In this document: positions 1 through 9,265 of the stretch, piece after piece
How positions within the stretch are numbered: the stretch's first letter is position 1
Layout: every line of letters starts with the position of its first letter
Assembly (NCBI GenBank): GCA_963744875.1
Contig: CAVUVQ010000043.1
Location: 1-64,000, forward strand
Length of the DNA: 64,000 nucleotides
Origin: JACDAE01 sp963744875
Lineage (GTDB): Bacteria; Chloroflexota; Ktedonobacteria; Ktedonobacterales; Ktedonobacteraceae
Direction: 5' to 3'
Program-made: the position numbers and the translations under genes
The notes under the pieces: model-generated
What the model was told of the DNA's origin: nothing
The model's input: only the letters and a program-made list of their open reading frames with translations
Databases searched by the model: none

Positions 1-16
1 CAACACTGTAGGGGAC

Positions 17-90
17 CGATTTATCGCGCCCACGTATGCTCTACACGATAAGCGCTCCTAAACACCTCTGAGCCCGATTTATCGCGCCCC
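17..90. repeat. Two copies of dispersed motif CGATTTATCGCGCCC
   Basis: The 15-base motif CGATTTATCGCGCCC occurs at 17-31 and again at 75-89, the second copy abutting the stop codon of the WYL regulator on the minus strand. Related GC-rich motifs with an AT core recur at 17.1 kb, so this is probably one member of a dispersed intergenic repeat family. No coding function is visible in the first 90 bases. Confidence 0.6.
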
Positions 91-1098
91 TATAGAGGCA
101 AATGCTCATACATCTCCGCGATAGCCTGAGCTGCATTGACAACAGCATCACGCACCTGAGGCGGCGCAATCACTGTCGCATCAGCGCCCAATGCCAGGAC
201 ATAAGAAACGGCCTCATCTATCGACTCCACTTCGACATGTACAATAAGACAGCCATCCGGTTTTTCCTTAATGAGCGTAAAATTATCCTTAAGCCGGAAA
301 CGTGCTGCAGGCTTCACTTTTAATTTCAAGGTATAGGGCTGTTCTTCAATATGTTTGCGTTCCTCTTGCCAGTAGGCTTGCAGATCGAAGTCCGGCCTGA
401 ATGTAATCGGCTCGTCTCGCACTTTCACATCTTGAATGAAGCTTACACGAAAAGTAGCGAACGTCTGACTGTTCAGGCAATAGGCGACCAGGTACCATAT
501 ACCAGCACGAATATGACGGCGCGAAATACCCCGAAAAGCAAACCCATATGGCTCGATATGTCTCCATTCGGTGTGAGGAATATTCGGATCAGGATAGAGA
601 ATGTCAAGCCAATTTGCACGGCTCCTAAAACAGCGAGCGCGGGGCTGATCTAGATAAGGGCGGTGATGCAGTGGTATTGCACCATTCGGTGCGATCAATA
701 AGAATGCGTTCGCGTGCAGCCCGCACATCGTCACGATATTCATCGGGCAAGGCCGCTTCTAGCTTGAAAAGGGCACGATGAAGCCCATCGTCGCCAGCAA
801 AGAGACTATAATTCCCCGCTATATCTGTGCTGAGGACGAGAGAGACAGCTTCTTCGCGCGTAAAAATAGCTGACTCGAAATGATAGTCATCCGGTAAATA
901 GTACCCCCCGCCAGGTCCATATTCCATCGATAAGGTATATGTGCCAGCGAAAGAGAGGGTAATATCGCGGTAGATGGTACGTGTTGAAACCCCCAGGATA
1001 TCTGCGAGGCGTCTGGCTGTCATCTTGCCACGCGCTTGCAGTAGCAGCGAAATCGCCGCCAGGCGCTCCATCTTCTGCATACATACAGTATGTGTCAT
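90..1098 (-). pseudogene. WYL-domain transcriptional regulator (YafY-like), frameshifted
   Basis: Two overlapping minus-strand frames together make one YafY-type regulator of about 330 residues. The first (1098 down to about 670) carries an N-terminal DeoR-type helix-turn-helix (MTARRLADILGVSTRTIYRD) and the family motif GPGGGYYLPDDY; the second (about 670 down to 90) carries the WYL core with HIEPYGFAFRG and IRAGIWYLVAYC. The frames switch near 655-680, just after RILIDRTEW, so a small indel splits the gene. Such proteins bind DNA through the HTH and sense ligands, often nucleic acid, through WYL; the target is unknown. No good ribosome binding site was seen, and the start could be at 1098, 1080 or 1071. 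It lies directly downstream of the broken TetR gene. Confidence 0.8.
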
Positions 1099-1131
1099 TC
1101 ATAAGTAAAAGGCAAGGTTTTTTGAAGATTG

Positions 1132-1789
1132 TCAGGGAACTTCATTGCTATGTCTTGTTTTGTGGAGCCAGTACAAGCCGCCTGCTTTCGCGAGCGGCTC
1201 TCGTGCCTCTTGTATTTCTGCGATTTGTCGCGTTGGCAGCCAGATGGTACAGAATTTCTCAGCTGGGCCCTAAAATGAGTGGGATGTAGAGTGATTGCGG
1301 GCAGGCTTACCACGCTTCCATCACTGATAAAAGGAATGAGCCAACTCCACAACTGCTCGGAAAGGTTCTCTGTCGGAATGTTCTGTCCTATCTGCCGGAG
1401 CACTTTGACGTACGCACTCAAATATTCCGACTCGGTTGCTTGCAAAATGTATTGCCCTAGATCTGCATGCTGTTCAAACCAACCCAGATACGCATAGACA
1501 AGCGCTCCAATACCTTCGCGTAGATGATGCGTGGTGATGGATGCAGAAAGTGCGGCGAAAAGGGTGACATTGAGACATTTCGACCTTCGAGGTAGAGTGC
1601 ACGCGCAAGCATTTCTTTATTCGAGAAATGATGATAAATACTTCCTGTACTGGCTCCTGAAATCTTCCGGATATCCTCCATCGTTGTCTCAGTGAAACCC
1701 TTGCTTGCAAAACAAGAAAGCGCTGCATCCAATATCGCTTTCCTCCGCAATTCTGTCGTTGGGCTATGCTCGGAATCTCCAATCACCAT
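1132..1789 (-). pseudogene. TetR-family regulator, at least two frameshifts
   Basis: The first frame (from 1789) has a standard TetR N-terminal HTH, including ILDAALSCFASKGF, TMEDI and STGSIYHHFSNKEML. The core continues in a second frame from about 1540-1580 (YAYLGWFEQHADLGQYILQ, then ATESEYLSAYVKVLRQ), and the C-terminus in a third frame below about 1285 (IWLPTRQIAEIQEAREPLAK), ending with a stop at 1132. All three pieces read as one TetR protein of about 215 residues, so two indels are needed. It faces the MFS exporter across a 130-base gap holding a palindrome over the exporter's -10 box, so it was probably its repressor. As sequenced it cannot make a full-length protein. Confidence 0.8.
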
Positions 1790-1883
1790 GCTGCACCTAT
1801 CCTCTGCTCTCTTTGTACATGCAACTATGCAACCACTGTCTGTCCTCTCTGTCCTGATAGTGCTTGCCCATTATAACATACCC

Positions 1884-1917
1884 TTGACTGAAATTCAATT
1901 CTAGAATATAATTCTAG
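1884..1917 (+). promoter_or_regulatory. Sigma70-type promoter with palindromic operator for the MFS gene
   Basis: TTGACT (1884-1889) and TATAAT (1907-1912) are separated by 17 bases, a near-consensus vegetative promoter pointing into the MFS gene. A palindrome CTAGAAT-ATA-ATTCTAG (1901-1917) overlaps the -10 box. Its position between a TetR gene and an efflux gene makes it the likely TetR operator (inference). Transcription would start near 1919, so the true start codon must lie downstream of the in-frame codon at 1917. Confidence 0.75.
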
Positions 1918-1981
1918 TGATGGATATCTACCAGCCATTCATCATTGAAAAGCGAACCCTTATGGAAGGAATAAAGTACAT

Positions 1982-3775
1982 ATGCAGACTGAAGCACAGA
2001 ATGGAGTGGGGCAAAATCTGCGGACCCGAGCGTTTAGCGCGACGGAATCGACCTGTTGGCCCACGCTATAAATGGGTGGCACTGACCAATACGACCCTTG
2101 GCGTTTTAATGGCGACGATCAATTCAAGTATTGTCTTGATCTCGTTGCCAGTCATCTTCAAGGGCATTCATATTAATCCACTCGCGCCGGGTGAGACTGG
2201 CTATTTTCTCTGGATGCTGCTGGGCTATATAGTCGTGACGGCAACGCTCCTGGTCACATGCGGGCGTATCTCTGATATGTTCGGACGTGTGAGATTTTAT
2301 AACCTGGGCTTCTTGATCTTTGCGATTGGGAGCATCTTACTCTGGCTCACCCCTGGCACTGGTAACACTGGTGCATTAGAGCTAATTCTCTTCCGTCTCG
2401 TCCAGGGCATCGGTGGCGCTTTTCTCCTCTCAAATAGTGCGGCGATTATTACAGATGCTTTCCCTGCACGCCAGCGTGGCTTCGCGCTTGGCATTAACCA
2501 GATCGCGGCGATTCTCGGCTCGGTCATTGGGCTGATTCTGGGTGGTATTCTGGCGTATTTCGATTGGCGTCTGGTCTTTCTGGTCAGCGTTCCGGTCGCT
2601 ATCGCTGGCACGATCTGGGCGTACACAATGTTGCGTGAAACAACAAAGCCACGTAGCCACCAAAGATCGACTGGTTGGGTAACGTTACCTTTGCAATTGG
2701 TGCGACGATCCTGCTCATCGGTATCACGTATGGCATTGAGCCCTATGGTGGCTCACCGACTGGTTGGGGTAATCCTTTGGTAATCGGAGCTTTGATCCTT
2801 GGTGCCCTTCTGCTTGCCGCATTCATCTGGATTGAACTACATGTTGAAGATCCTATGTTCCGCCTGGACCTTTTTAAAATCCGCCTCTTTGCTGCTGGCA
2901 ACGCCAGTAGTTTCCTGGGGAGCATTGCTCGTGGTGGCCTGCAATTTATGCTGGTCATCTGGCTTCAGGGTATCTGGTTGCCGTTACATGGCTACAATTA
3001 TGAGGTGACACCCCTGTGGGCAGGCATCTATATGATCCCGTTGTTGATTGGGTTCTTGCTCATGGGACCTCTAAGTGGCTGGCTTTCGGATCGTTTCGGT
3101 GCTCGCCCCTTCTCGACGACGGGCATGCTTATTCAGGCACTGAGTTTTTTCTTGTTGACGGTGATCCCGTTAAACTTTAACTATATCTGGTTCGCATTGA
3201 TTCTCTTCATGATGGGTATTGGGCAGGGCATGTTCTCTTCGCCTAACACGTCATCGGTGATGGGGAGCGTCCCTGCGGAACAACGTGGTGTGGCTTCCGG
3301 TATGCGTTCGACATTCCGGAACTCTGGTAACATTGTGAGTATCGGTGTCTTCTTCAGTCTGGTCATATCTGGCCTGGCTGCAAGTCTGCCTACAACCCTT
3401 TCAAACGGCCTGTTCAATGCAGGGGTTCCAGCCAACGTAGCGGCGAAGCTGGCGCATCTGCCGCCAACATCAGCACTTTTTGCGGCTTTCCTGGGCTACA
3501 ATCCGATGGGGACATTGCTCCCATCCAATGTCCAGCTGGCTTTACCAGCAGCGAAACGCGCAGTTTTGTTAGGTCACGAATTCTTCCCTAATCTGATCTC
3601 GTACCCGATGTCGATTGGCTTGCACAGCGTCTTCACTTTCTCAGTTGTGCTGTGCCTGGTCGCGGCTTTGGCATCCTTGCTTCGTGGCAAAACACAGATT
3701 GCGATCCCTAAGACCGGGCCTGAGTCTCAGGATGGAGCCATGCAACACGCTTCAGCCACTGTTTCTAATGAATAA
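1982..3775 (+). pseudogene. MFS drug exporter, DHA2 (14-TM EmrB/QacA-like), frameshifted
   Basis: This is a proton-driven multidrug exporter of the inner membrane. One frame runs to about 2665 with NTTLGVLMATINSSIVLISL, GRISDMFGRVRFYNLGF and LFRLVQGIGGAFLLSNSAA; the next frame picks up at DWLGNVTFAIGATILLIG and continues to 3775 with many membrane segments and SGWLSDRFGARPF. The switch at about 2665 is explained by one missing A in a CAAAG run. The best start is ATG 1982, with AAGGAAT about ten bases upstream and downstream of the promoter at 1884; it is in a third frame, so another indel near 2040 is likely. Divergent from the TetR gene. Confidence 0.85.
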
Positions 3776-3987
3776 TCGAGAGAGAAAGTTGAGAGAGTAA
3801 AAAATAAATGACCGACACTCCGCAAATGCGGTCATCGAAGATCTCAAATAAGCAGATGTTGACTTGCTCTCTTGCTTCAGGTGTCATATAACATGGGGAT
3901 ACCGCAGAGCAGCTACAATTGGTGATGCCTGCTCTTGTTCTACTCTCTTACCAGTTTTTCAATGGAGAAAGAAAAAGGAGAAATGTC

Positions 3988-5357
3988 ATGCCCGACAATC
4001 TGCACACCAAATATCTTTTGAATGAAGACGCGATGCCCCGCGCCTGGTATAACATCCAGGCTGATCTTCCGCACCCTCTTGCGCCAGTGCTTCATCCGGG
4101 TACGAAGCAGCCGGTTACTCCTGATGATCTGGCGCCGCTCTTTCCAATGGCGCTGATCATGCAGGAGGTCAGTACTGAACGCTACATCGAAATACCAGAT
4201 CCCATTCGCCGTATTTACGCTCAATGGCGTCCCAGCCCATTGTACCGAGCACGACGGCTGGAACAGGCTCTGGATACACCTGCTCGTATCTACTATAAAT
4301 ATGAAGGGGTGAGCCCGGTTGGGAGCCATAAAGCGAATACTTCGGTGGCGCAGGCTTTCTACAACAAAGAAGAGGGCATTCGGAAGATCTCGACCGAGAC
4401 GGGAGCAGGCCAGTGGGGATCGGCTCTGGCAATGGCGGGATCTTTCTTCGGTATAGAGATCGAAGTATTTATGGTTAAAATAAGCTATCAACAGAAGCCT
4501 TACCGTCGCAGTATGATGAATACGTTTGGGGCAACCATCCATGCCAGTCCAACAATTTTACCGATGCTGGTCGCAGCATTCTTGAGAAAGATCCAGAGAA
4601 TATGGGAAGCCTGGGCATCGCTATCAGCGAGGCTGTAGAGGTAGCGGCAAAGAGTGGTGGAACGATCAAATACTCCCTGGGAAGCGTTCTGAATCACGTC
4701 CTCTTGCACCAGACCATTATCGGTGAGGAAGCTCTGTTGCAATTCGCACAGGCCGATGACTATCCCGATGTCGTGATAGGCTGTGTTGGTGGAGGCAGCA
4801 ATATGGCAGGTATAGCATTTCCTTTTATTGGCGAAGCTCTCCGCAAAGGACTAAAGACGCGTTTCCTGGCAGCCGAGCCGCAGGCATGTCCGAGTCTGAC
4901 GAAAGGAACATATGCCTATGACTTTGGTGATACGGTAGGAATGACGCCTTTAATGAAGATGTACACTCTTGGGCATGACTTTATGCCTCCTGGTATCCAC
5001 TCTGGTGGCTTGCGTTATCACGCGATGGCTCCCCTTGTTTCACAACTTCACGGCGACGGCATTATTGAAGCGCGTGCCTATCATCAGAACGCAACGTTCA
5101 AATCGGCGGTTCTCTTCGCACGTAGCGAAGGAATTATTCCTGCACCTGAAGCTAGCCACGCCATACGGGCCGCTGTCGAGGAAGCATTGCAAGCTCGCGA
5201 GATGGGTCAGGAGCGTGTAATCCTCTTCAATCTATCCGGCCACGGTCATTTTGATATGCAGGCCTATGATGCCTATCTGGCCGGTCAATTGCAGGACTAC
5301 GAATACCCCGCTGATGCTGTCACCGAGGCTCAGAAGAGGTTGCCCCAGGTCGTTTAA
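3988..5357 (+). pseudogene. trpB: Tryptophan synthase beta chain, TrpB2 type, frameshifted
   Basis: Joined, the two frames give about 456 residues, the length of TrpB2, the stand-alone-type beta chain that condenses indole and serine using PLP. The PLP lysine is in SPVGSHKANTS, the acidic catalytic region is ISTETGAGQWG, and the phosphate-binding loop is CVGGGSNMAG. The reading frame changes near 4553, between FGATIHASPT and NFTDAGRSILEKDPENMG. ATG 3988 is chosen because AGGAG sits about eight bases upstream; the longer open frame from 3919 has no site. No trpA is adjacent, which fits TrpB2. A hairpin at 5372 ends the gene. Confidence 0.88.
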
Positions 5358-5371
5358 CCACTTTCTTTATC

Positions 5372-5403
5372 GGGCTATCTGGAAGTTGCCAGCCAGGTAG
5401 CCC
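5372..5403. terminator. Hairpin between convergent trpB and kinase genes
   Basis: GGGCTATCTGG (5372-5382) pairs with CCAGGTAGCCC (5393-5403), ten of eleven Watson-Crick plus one mismatch or wobble, with a ten-base loop. It lies 14 bases after the trpB stop, and a T-run follows at 5414. It could serve as terminator for trpB and possibly the kinase on the other strand. Confidence 0.6.
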
Positions 5404-5417
5404 ATCTCACCCGTTTT

Positions 5418-6686
5418 TCAAGAACGCTTCTGCTGCTGAAGAGGAGCGGGCATCAATGCTGCATTGCGATTAAGCTTCCTCTGTTGATGTCTGCTTCTGA
5501 GCCAGGCAATTGACAGAATGAGTATACCAAGAATGAGCAATATCGCATTGCTCCATAGAAAAATTGCATGCATTATCGTTGTGTAAGGATGGACCAAAAG
5601 CGCATAGAGCAAGGAAACACAGTTTGTACATAGCACAAACGCAAGCAGGAATGACTTCATCTTTTTCTTGATGATGAGCAGCAATGCTTTCACTGAAAGT
5701 CCTGTTGGCATGACACGCCAGGATCGGGCACAAACAAAGCTGCAATATCCTATGGACAAGAGCAGCATCAACAGAAGATATGGCTCCAGGAATGGACTAC
5801 CATAAAAACCACTCTGGTTGATGGCCATAAAGGTCAGATAGATAAAAGGGAACGCGACGCGCCCAGGATACTGCGTAGTAATACTCAAACCTGTAAGTGA
5901 TCTTTTGACTTCATCCATTGTGCGGGGTCGTCTGGAAGGATCTTGATCCATCATTTGAATGAGCAATGCCTGGAGTTTCCAGGGCATATGGACATCTGCT
6001 GGCAACCCTTGCAGGCGGATCTCCAGGGGTTCTTTGCCTGTGAGTAACGTCTGTAATGTTGCGCCCAGGCCGTAGATATCGGTCTGCAGCGTCGTTTGTG
6101 TGCGGCCATACTGCTCGGGCGCAGCATAGCCTGGAGAGCCAAGCGAACCGGTGTCATGAGCCTGCCCTGGACGATAGCGACGAGCAATACCAAAGTCAAT
6201 GAGGTAGAGCCGATCCCAGGGGGTATACATGATATTACCAGGCTTAACATCGCGAAAAATAATTGAAGGCTTCTGTTCGTGCAGATACGATAGCACATCA
6301 CAGAGCGTAATACCAATCTTGACGACCTGCCTCACCGAGAGCCTTCCCCTGGAAGAATGCGTGAGCAATTCTTCCAACGTCTGTCCTTCAATATAATCCA
6401 TTACAATATACCAATGTTCGGGATCCGTGAAATGGTTAAAGATGTGAGGAAGATTTTTATGTTTCAACTCAGAGAGCAGGATAATTTCGCGGTTGAAGGT
6501 ATCGGTCACCTCGATTTTTTCCTGTGCAGTCAGAGCGACCATATTAATTTCTTTGATGGCAACGATCTTGCCTCGTTGCTGCTGATCACGAGCTTTGTAG
6601 ACAGTGCCAAAGCCGCCTTCACCAACTCTAGCGAGAATTCGATAACGGTTTGCGATAAATGTACCGGATCTGTGTGACGCGTCCAT
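5418..6686 (-). CDS. Ser/Thr protein kinase with membrane C-terminal region
   Basis: A 422-residue Hanks-type kinase. The N-terminal ~270 residues form the kinase domain: glycine loop VGEGGFGTVYKA (21-32), ATP lysine in VAIKEI (K45), catalytic FRDVKPGN (~145), DFG in LIDFGIARRY and APEQYG in the activation segment. The HRD histidine is Phe, a change seen in many cyanobacterial and Chloroflexota kinases. The C-terminal ~150 residues hold about four hydrophobic segments (for example LLLMLLLSIGY) and a basic tail, so it is probably anchored with the kinase domain inside the cell. No PASTA or other sensor domain is seen. It reads alone, convergent with trpB; substrates are unknown. Confidence 0.93.
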   Translation of the reverse strand: MDASHRSGTFIANRYRILARVGEGGFGTVYKARDQQQRGKIVAIKEINMVALTAQEKIEVTDTFNREIILLSELKHKNLPHIFNHFTDPEHWYIVMDYIEGQTLEELLTHSSRGRLSVRQVVKIGITLCDVLSYLHEQKPSIIFRDVKPGNIMYTPWDRLYLIDFGIARRYRPGQAHDTGSLGSPGYAAPEQYGRTQTTLQTDIYGLGATLQTLLTGKEPLEIRLQGLPADVHMPWKLQALLIQMMDQDPSRRPRTMDEVKRSLTGLSITTQYPGRVAFPFIYLTFMAINQSGFYGSPFLEPYLLLMLLLSIGYCSFVCARSWRVMPTGLSVKALLLIIKKKMKSFLLAFVLCTNCVSLLYALLVHPYTTIMHAIFLWSNAILLILGILILSIAWLRSRHQQRKLNRNAALMPAPLQQQKRS

Positions 6687-6749
6687 ATTGCTTCCCTTGC
6701 ATAGAATAATATTTGTTTTTTCTATTTTACATTACAACAACACAATTAA

Positions 6750-6854
6750 ACCACGCCTGCCACTCCTCTGGATATGCCAGGTGTGTTGGCGGTCGCCGTT
6801 TTGGCACTGCTGCTGGCGTCGCTGCGCTTTGTGCGCAAAGACATTGGACGGTAA
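6750..6854 (+). pseudogene. Possible C-terminal remnant of a membrane protein
   Basis: An open frame of about 34 codons ends with PGVLAVAVLALLLASLRFVR followed by KDIGR and a stop. One hydrophobic helix plus a basic tail resembles the C-terminus of a permease. There is no start or upstream coding sequence, so it looks like a leftover gene end rather than a gene. It may be chance; confidence is low. Confidence 0.3.
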
Positions 6855-6987
6855 ACGAGAATCAAGTCGTTCGCAATCTCTCTGTTTAGCCTCTTCGTGC
6901 CTATACTGAAACTTTCTTTAACCTTCTTTAGTATCAATAATTGAGCTTATTTCTAAAGAAGCTAACTAGAGAGGGTTTATACTGTTT

Positions 6988-7161
6988 ATGGCAAAAAAAC
7001 AACAGAAGCCTGTTCACAGAATCAAGCTGGGTATGGCTGTTGAAGCGACAGAGGGTGATCTGGGTGAAGAGGATATCAGCAAACCAATGCAGTTGCAGGG
7101 ACATTTGGTTGGCCTGTTGGTCTCTCCAAAAAGCTCTGGCAAAACGAAGGCTTCTACCTGA
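6988..7161 (+). CDS. Small ORF of 57 residues, unassigned
   Basis: ATG 6988 opens a 57-codon frame beginning MAKKQQKPVHRIKLGMAVEA and rich in charged residues up to EEDISKP. A GAGAGGG stretch lies about 16 bases upstream, rather far for a ribosome binding site. The first ~33 residues look protein-like (perhaps a PRC-barrel-like beginning, a weak impression); after about 7080 the DNA is better explained by the Nramp remnant in another frame. It may be a 5' gene remnant fused by deletion to that 3' remnant. Confidence 0.3.
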   Translation: MAKKQQKPVHRIKLGMAVEATEGDLGEEDISKPMQLQGHLVGLLVSPKSSGKTKAST

Positions 7162-7421
7162 TTCTGACGGTAGCACTCCTGGTAAGCCTGGCCCTGGCAT
7201 TATTGCGTCTTGATCTAATCACGTTAATCTTCTGGGCCAACGTTCTATCCGGTGTTCTGGCACCCGTGTTGGTGATCTACTTGCTTATCGTTGGCAATAA
7301 CCGCAAGATTATGCGTGGTCGACCTCTAGGTCTATTGACTAATAATGTTCTCGTGATAACTGCCCTGGTGATGATTGTCGCCAGTATACTTCTTTTCTAT
7401 GGCCTTTTTACAGATAAATGA
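7068..7421 (+). pseudogene. C-terminal remnant of an Nramp-family metal transporter
   Basis: In this frame the sequence reads GWPVGLSKKLWQNEGFYLIL, then a hydrophobic stretch with LIFWANVLSGVLAPVLVIYL, then NNRKIMRGR and a final membrane helix before the stop at 7421. This order matches the last ~105 residues of divalent metal/proton symporters of the Nramp family. The N-terminal ~300 residues, including the metal-binding helices, are missing, and a stop lies in frame just upstream at 7065. It is therefore a truncated remnant that cannot transport metal alone. Confidence 0.65.
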
Positions 7422-7444
7422 TAACTATGAAAATAGTCTGAATT

Positions 7445-7496
7445 AGGAGGAAACAGTATAGGAGCATCACCTTGCGCCCCTATACCGTTTCCTCTT
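7445..7496. terminator. Long hairpin between convergent genes, carries dispersed-repeat core
   Basis: The arms at 7445-7462 and 7479-7496 pair at 16 of 18 positions (left begins AGGAGGAAACAG, right ends CGTTTCCTCTT). The loop reads AGCATCACCTTGCGCC, a sequence echoed at 17.06 kb and 59.74 kb. It sits between the Nramp remnant and the convergent dehydrogenase, so it can act as a bidirectional terminator built from a repeat copy. Confidence 0.6.
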
Positions 7497-7541
7497 AATG
7501 GATGGAGAGCCTCTCATTCTTCAATACATAGAATGATTTCG

Positions 7542-8681
7542 TTACGGCTTAAGGAGAACCTTTGTCCAACCACTATCACGAGCATCGAAATGTTGGTAGG
7601 CCTCTGTTGCACTGTCTAGCGGTAAGGTGTGCGAAACGACGAATGCTGGCTTGACCTTGCCAGCATGGATGAGGTCACGCAGTTGGCGGTTATAGGCTTT
7701 AACATTGGCCTGACCTGTTCCCATTGATTGTCCTTTAGAAAAGAAGAGGCCAATGTCAAACGTGATCTCACCCTGTTTACTTTCTTGATCACTGCCACCT
7801 GGGTCCTGAGGAGCGAAAACGCCAACAACGCCTAGTGTACCCGTCGCCTTCACCGATTGTACAAGATTATTGAGGGTCATATTGGGATGTTCGTGACCTT
7901 GTACATCATGTGCCTGGAAGCCGACGCATTCACACCCTTTATCGGCCCCTTTCCCATCAGTCAATGCCAGCACCTGTTCAACGGGTGAACCCTTTAAATC
8001 ATCAATCGGAATTGCACCAATTGATGCCGCAAGACGCAACCGATCAGGGAGACGGTCAACAACCATGATTTTACTGGCACCCTTGATCGTCGCAGAATAG
8101 GCCGCCATCAGCCCTACGGGCCCGGCACCATAAATCACGACGCTATCACCAGGTTGGACACGCGCAAGTTCTGTGGAGTGCCAGCCTGTGGGAAAGATAT
8201 CGGCCAACATCACATAGTCATTCTCTTTCTCACGTGCATCTTCTGGTAAAAGCAAGCAGTTGAAGTCAGCATAGGGAACACGGAGATATTCCGCCTGACC
8301 ACCATTGTAAGGTCCCATGTCAGCATAGCCGTAAGCTGCGCCAGCCATCTTCGGATTGGGGTTGGTCGTGAGGCAGAAGCCAGTAAGTCCCCTCACACAG
8401 TTGTCACAAAAGCCACATGCGATGTTGAATGGGAGACAGACCATATCGCCAACCTTGATACGATCTACCGCATTGCCAACCTCGATAACCTCACCAAGGT
8501 TCTCGTGTCCAATCACTTTGCCCTTCTCTAGATCGGTTCGCCCTTCATACATGTGAAGGTCGGAGCCACAAATATTGGTCGTAGTGACTTTCACAAGGAC
8601 ATCAGTAGGTCGCTCAATTCGCGCATCCGGTACATTTCTCACACTGACATCACGCGGACCATTATAGACGACTGCTTTCAT
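7542..8681 (-). CDS. Zinc-dependent alcohol dehydrogenase, glutathione-independent formaldehyde dehydrogenase-like
   Basis: A 379-residue medium-chain dehydrogenase. Catalytic zinc ligands are visible in NICGSDLHMYEG and IGHENLGEV; a structural-zinc cluster CGFCDNCVRGLTGFC follows (~98-112). The NAD-binding Rossmann motif is VVIYGAGPVGLMAA (~185). The insert AGAAYGYADMGPYNGGQAEY and the long C-terminal half are typical of the formaldehyde dehydrogenase (dismutating) branch that needs no glutathione. It probably oxidises formaldehyde or another small aldehyde or alcohol with NAD. It stands alone; a palindrome at 8738 lies about 57 bases upstream of the start. Exact substrate is uncertain. Confidence 0.88.
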   Translation of the reverse strand: MKAVVYNGPRDVSVRNVPDARIERPTDVLVKVTTTNICGSDLHMYEGRTDLEKGKVIGHENLGEVIEVGNAVDRIKVGDMVCLPFNIACGFCDNCVRGLTGFCLTTNPNPKMAGAAYGYADMGPYNGGQAEYLRVPYADFNCLLLPEDAREKENDYVMLADIFPTGWHSTELARVQPGDSVVIYGAGPVGLMAAYSATIKGASKIMVVDRLPDRLRLAASIGAIPIDDLKGSPVEQVLALTDGKGADKGCECVGFQAHDVQGHEHPNMTLNNLVQSVKATGTLGVVGVFAPQDPGGSDQESKQGEITFDIGLFFSKGQSMGTGQANVKAYNRQLRDLIHAGKVKPAFVVSHTLPLDSATEAYQHFDARDSGWTKVLLKP

Positions 8682-8737
8682 TCGTAATCTCCTTATATAC
8701 TGCGTAGCATTATTTTTACGTCAGGCTCACCAGTGTA

Positions 8738-8756
8738 ATTTCTCTCGCAGAGAAAT
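8738..8756. promoter_or_regulatory. Short palindrome upstream of the dehydrogenase
   Basis: ATTTCTCT-CGC-AGAGAAAT is a perfect 8-base inverted repeat 57 bases upstream of the dehydrogenase start. It could bind a dimeric regulator. A second, imperfect palindrome follows at about 8769-8806. No regulator gene is adjacent, so function is inferred from position only. Confidence 0.35.
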
Positions 8757-8887
8757 CAATCATAAGTCATTCATGTTTCTCGTGAGTCACAAGATACACG
8801 AATGAAGCAGCCAAAAGGTATCATTCGTAGCAGGAGATGTAATGTGTTGAGGTAATAGAGAATATCGCATCTTGATACCGTTTTATA

Positions 8888-9265
8888 TTATAGAGATGTG
8901 TCATTATCTTTATAACCACCATATCTGGTAGGATTATCTTCTTTTGCTATGATCGTTGCTTCTCCTTGTTTTTGCTGTGCTAGCCAATGCTCGTAATCGA
9001 GAAAGATGCCTCCAACAACCACAAATAAGGAAGGCAAGGTGACATAGATACGTTGTCCTTGTATCTTAATTTTCAGGCGATACAAAGCGAGAGCTGTATT
9101 ACTTCCATCGGTATATCCCACCCGCCTGGCTATCCCACATAATATCTCGGGCTCCCCTAGAGGTGTCACAGCAAGCTTGCCAAACGTATGATGGACGGTA
9201 ATAGAGTCAATGGCGATAGCCGGGCAGTAGATCATCTTTGGTCCATTCTGAACAATGTCTTCCAT
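8888..9265 (-). CDS. Hypothetical protein, 125 residues
   Basis: I do not recognise a family. The start at 9265 is supported by AGGAGAAATAA directly before the ATG. The protein is mostly beta-prone and soluble, with RLKIKIQGQRIYVTLPSLF in the middle, one short hydrophobic stretch (LFVVVGGIFL) and a charged C-terminus (AKEDNPTRYGGYKDNDTSL). It may be a small membrane-associated or beta-sandwich protein. It is monocistronic, flanked by the dehydrogenase downstream and a 420-base gap upstream. Confidence 0.55.
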   Translation of the reverse strand: MEDIVQNGPKMIYCPAIAIDSITVHHTFGKLAVTPLGEPEILCGIARRVGYTDGSNTALALYRLKIKIQGQRIYVTLPSLFVVVGGIFLDYEHWLAQQKQGEATIIAKEDNPTRYGGYKDNDTSL

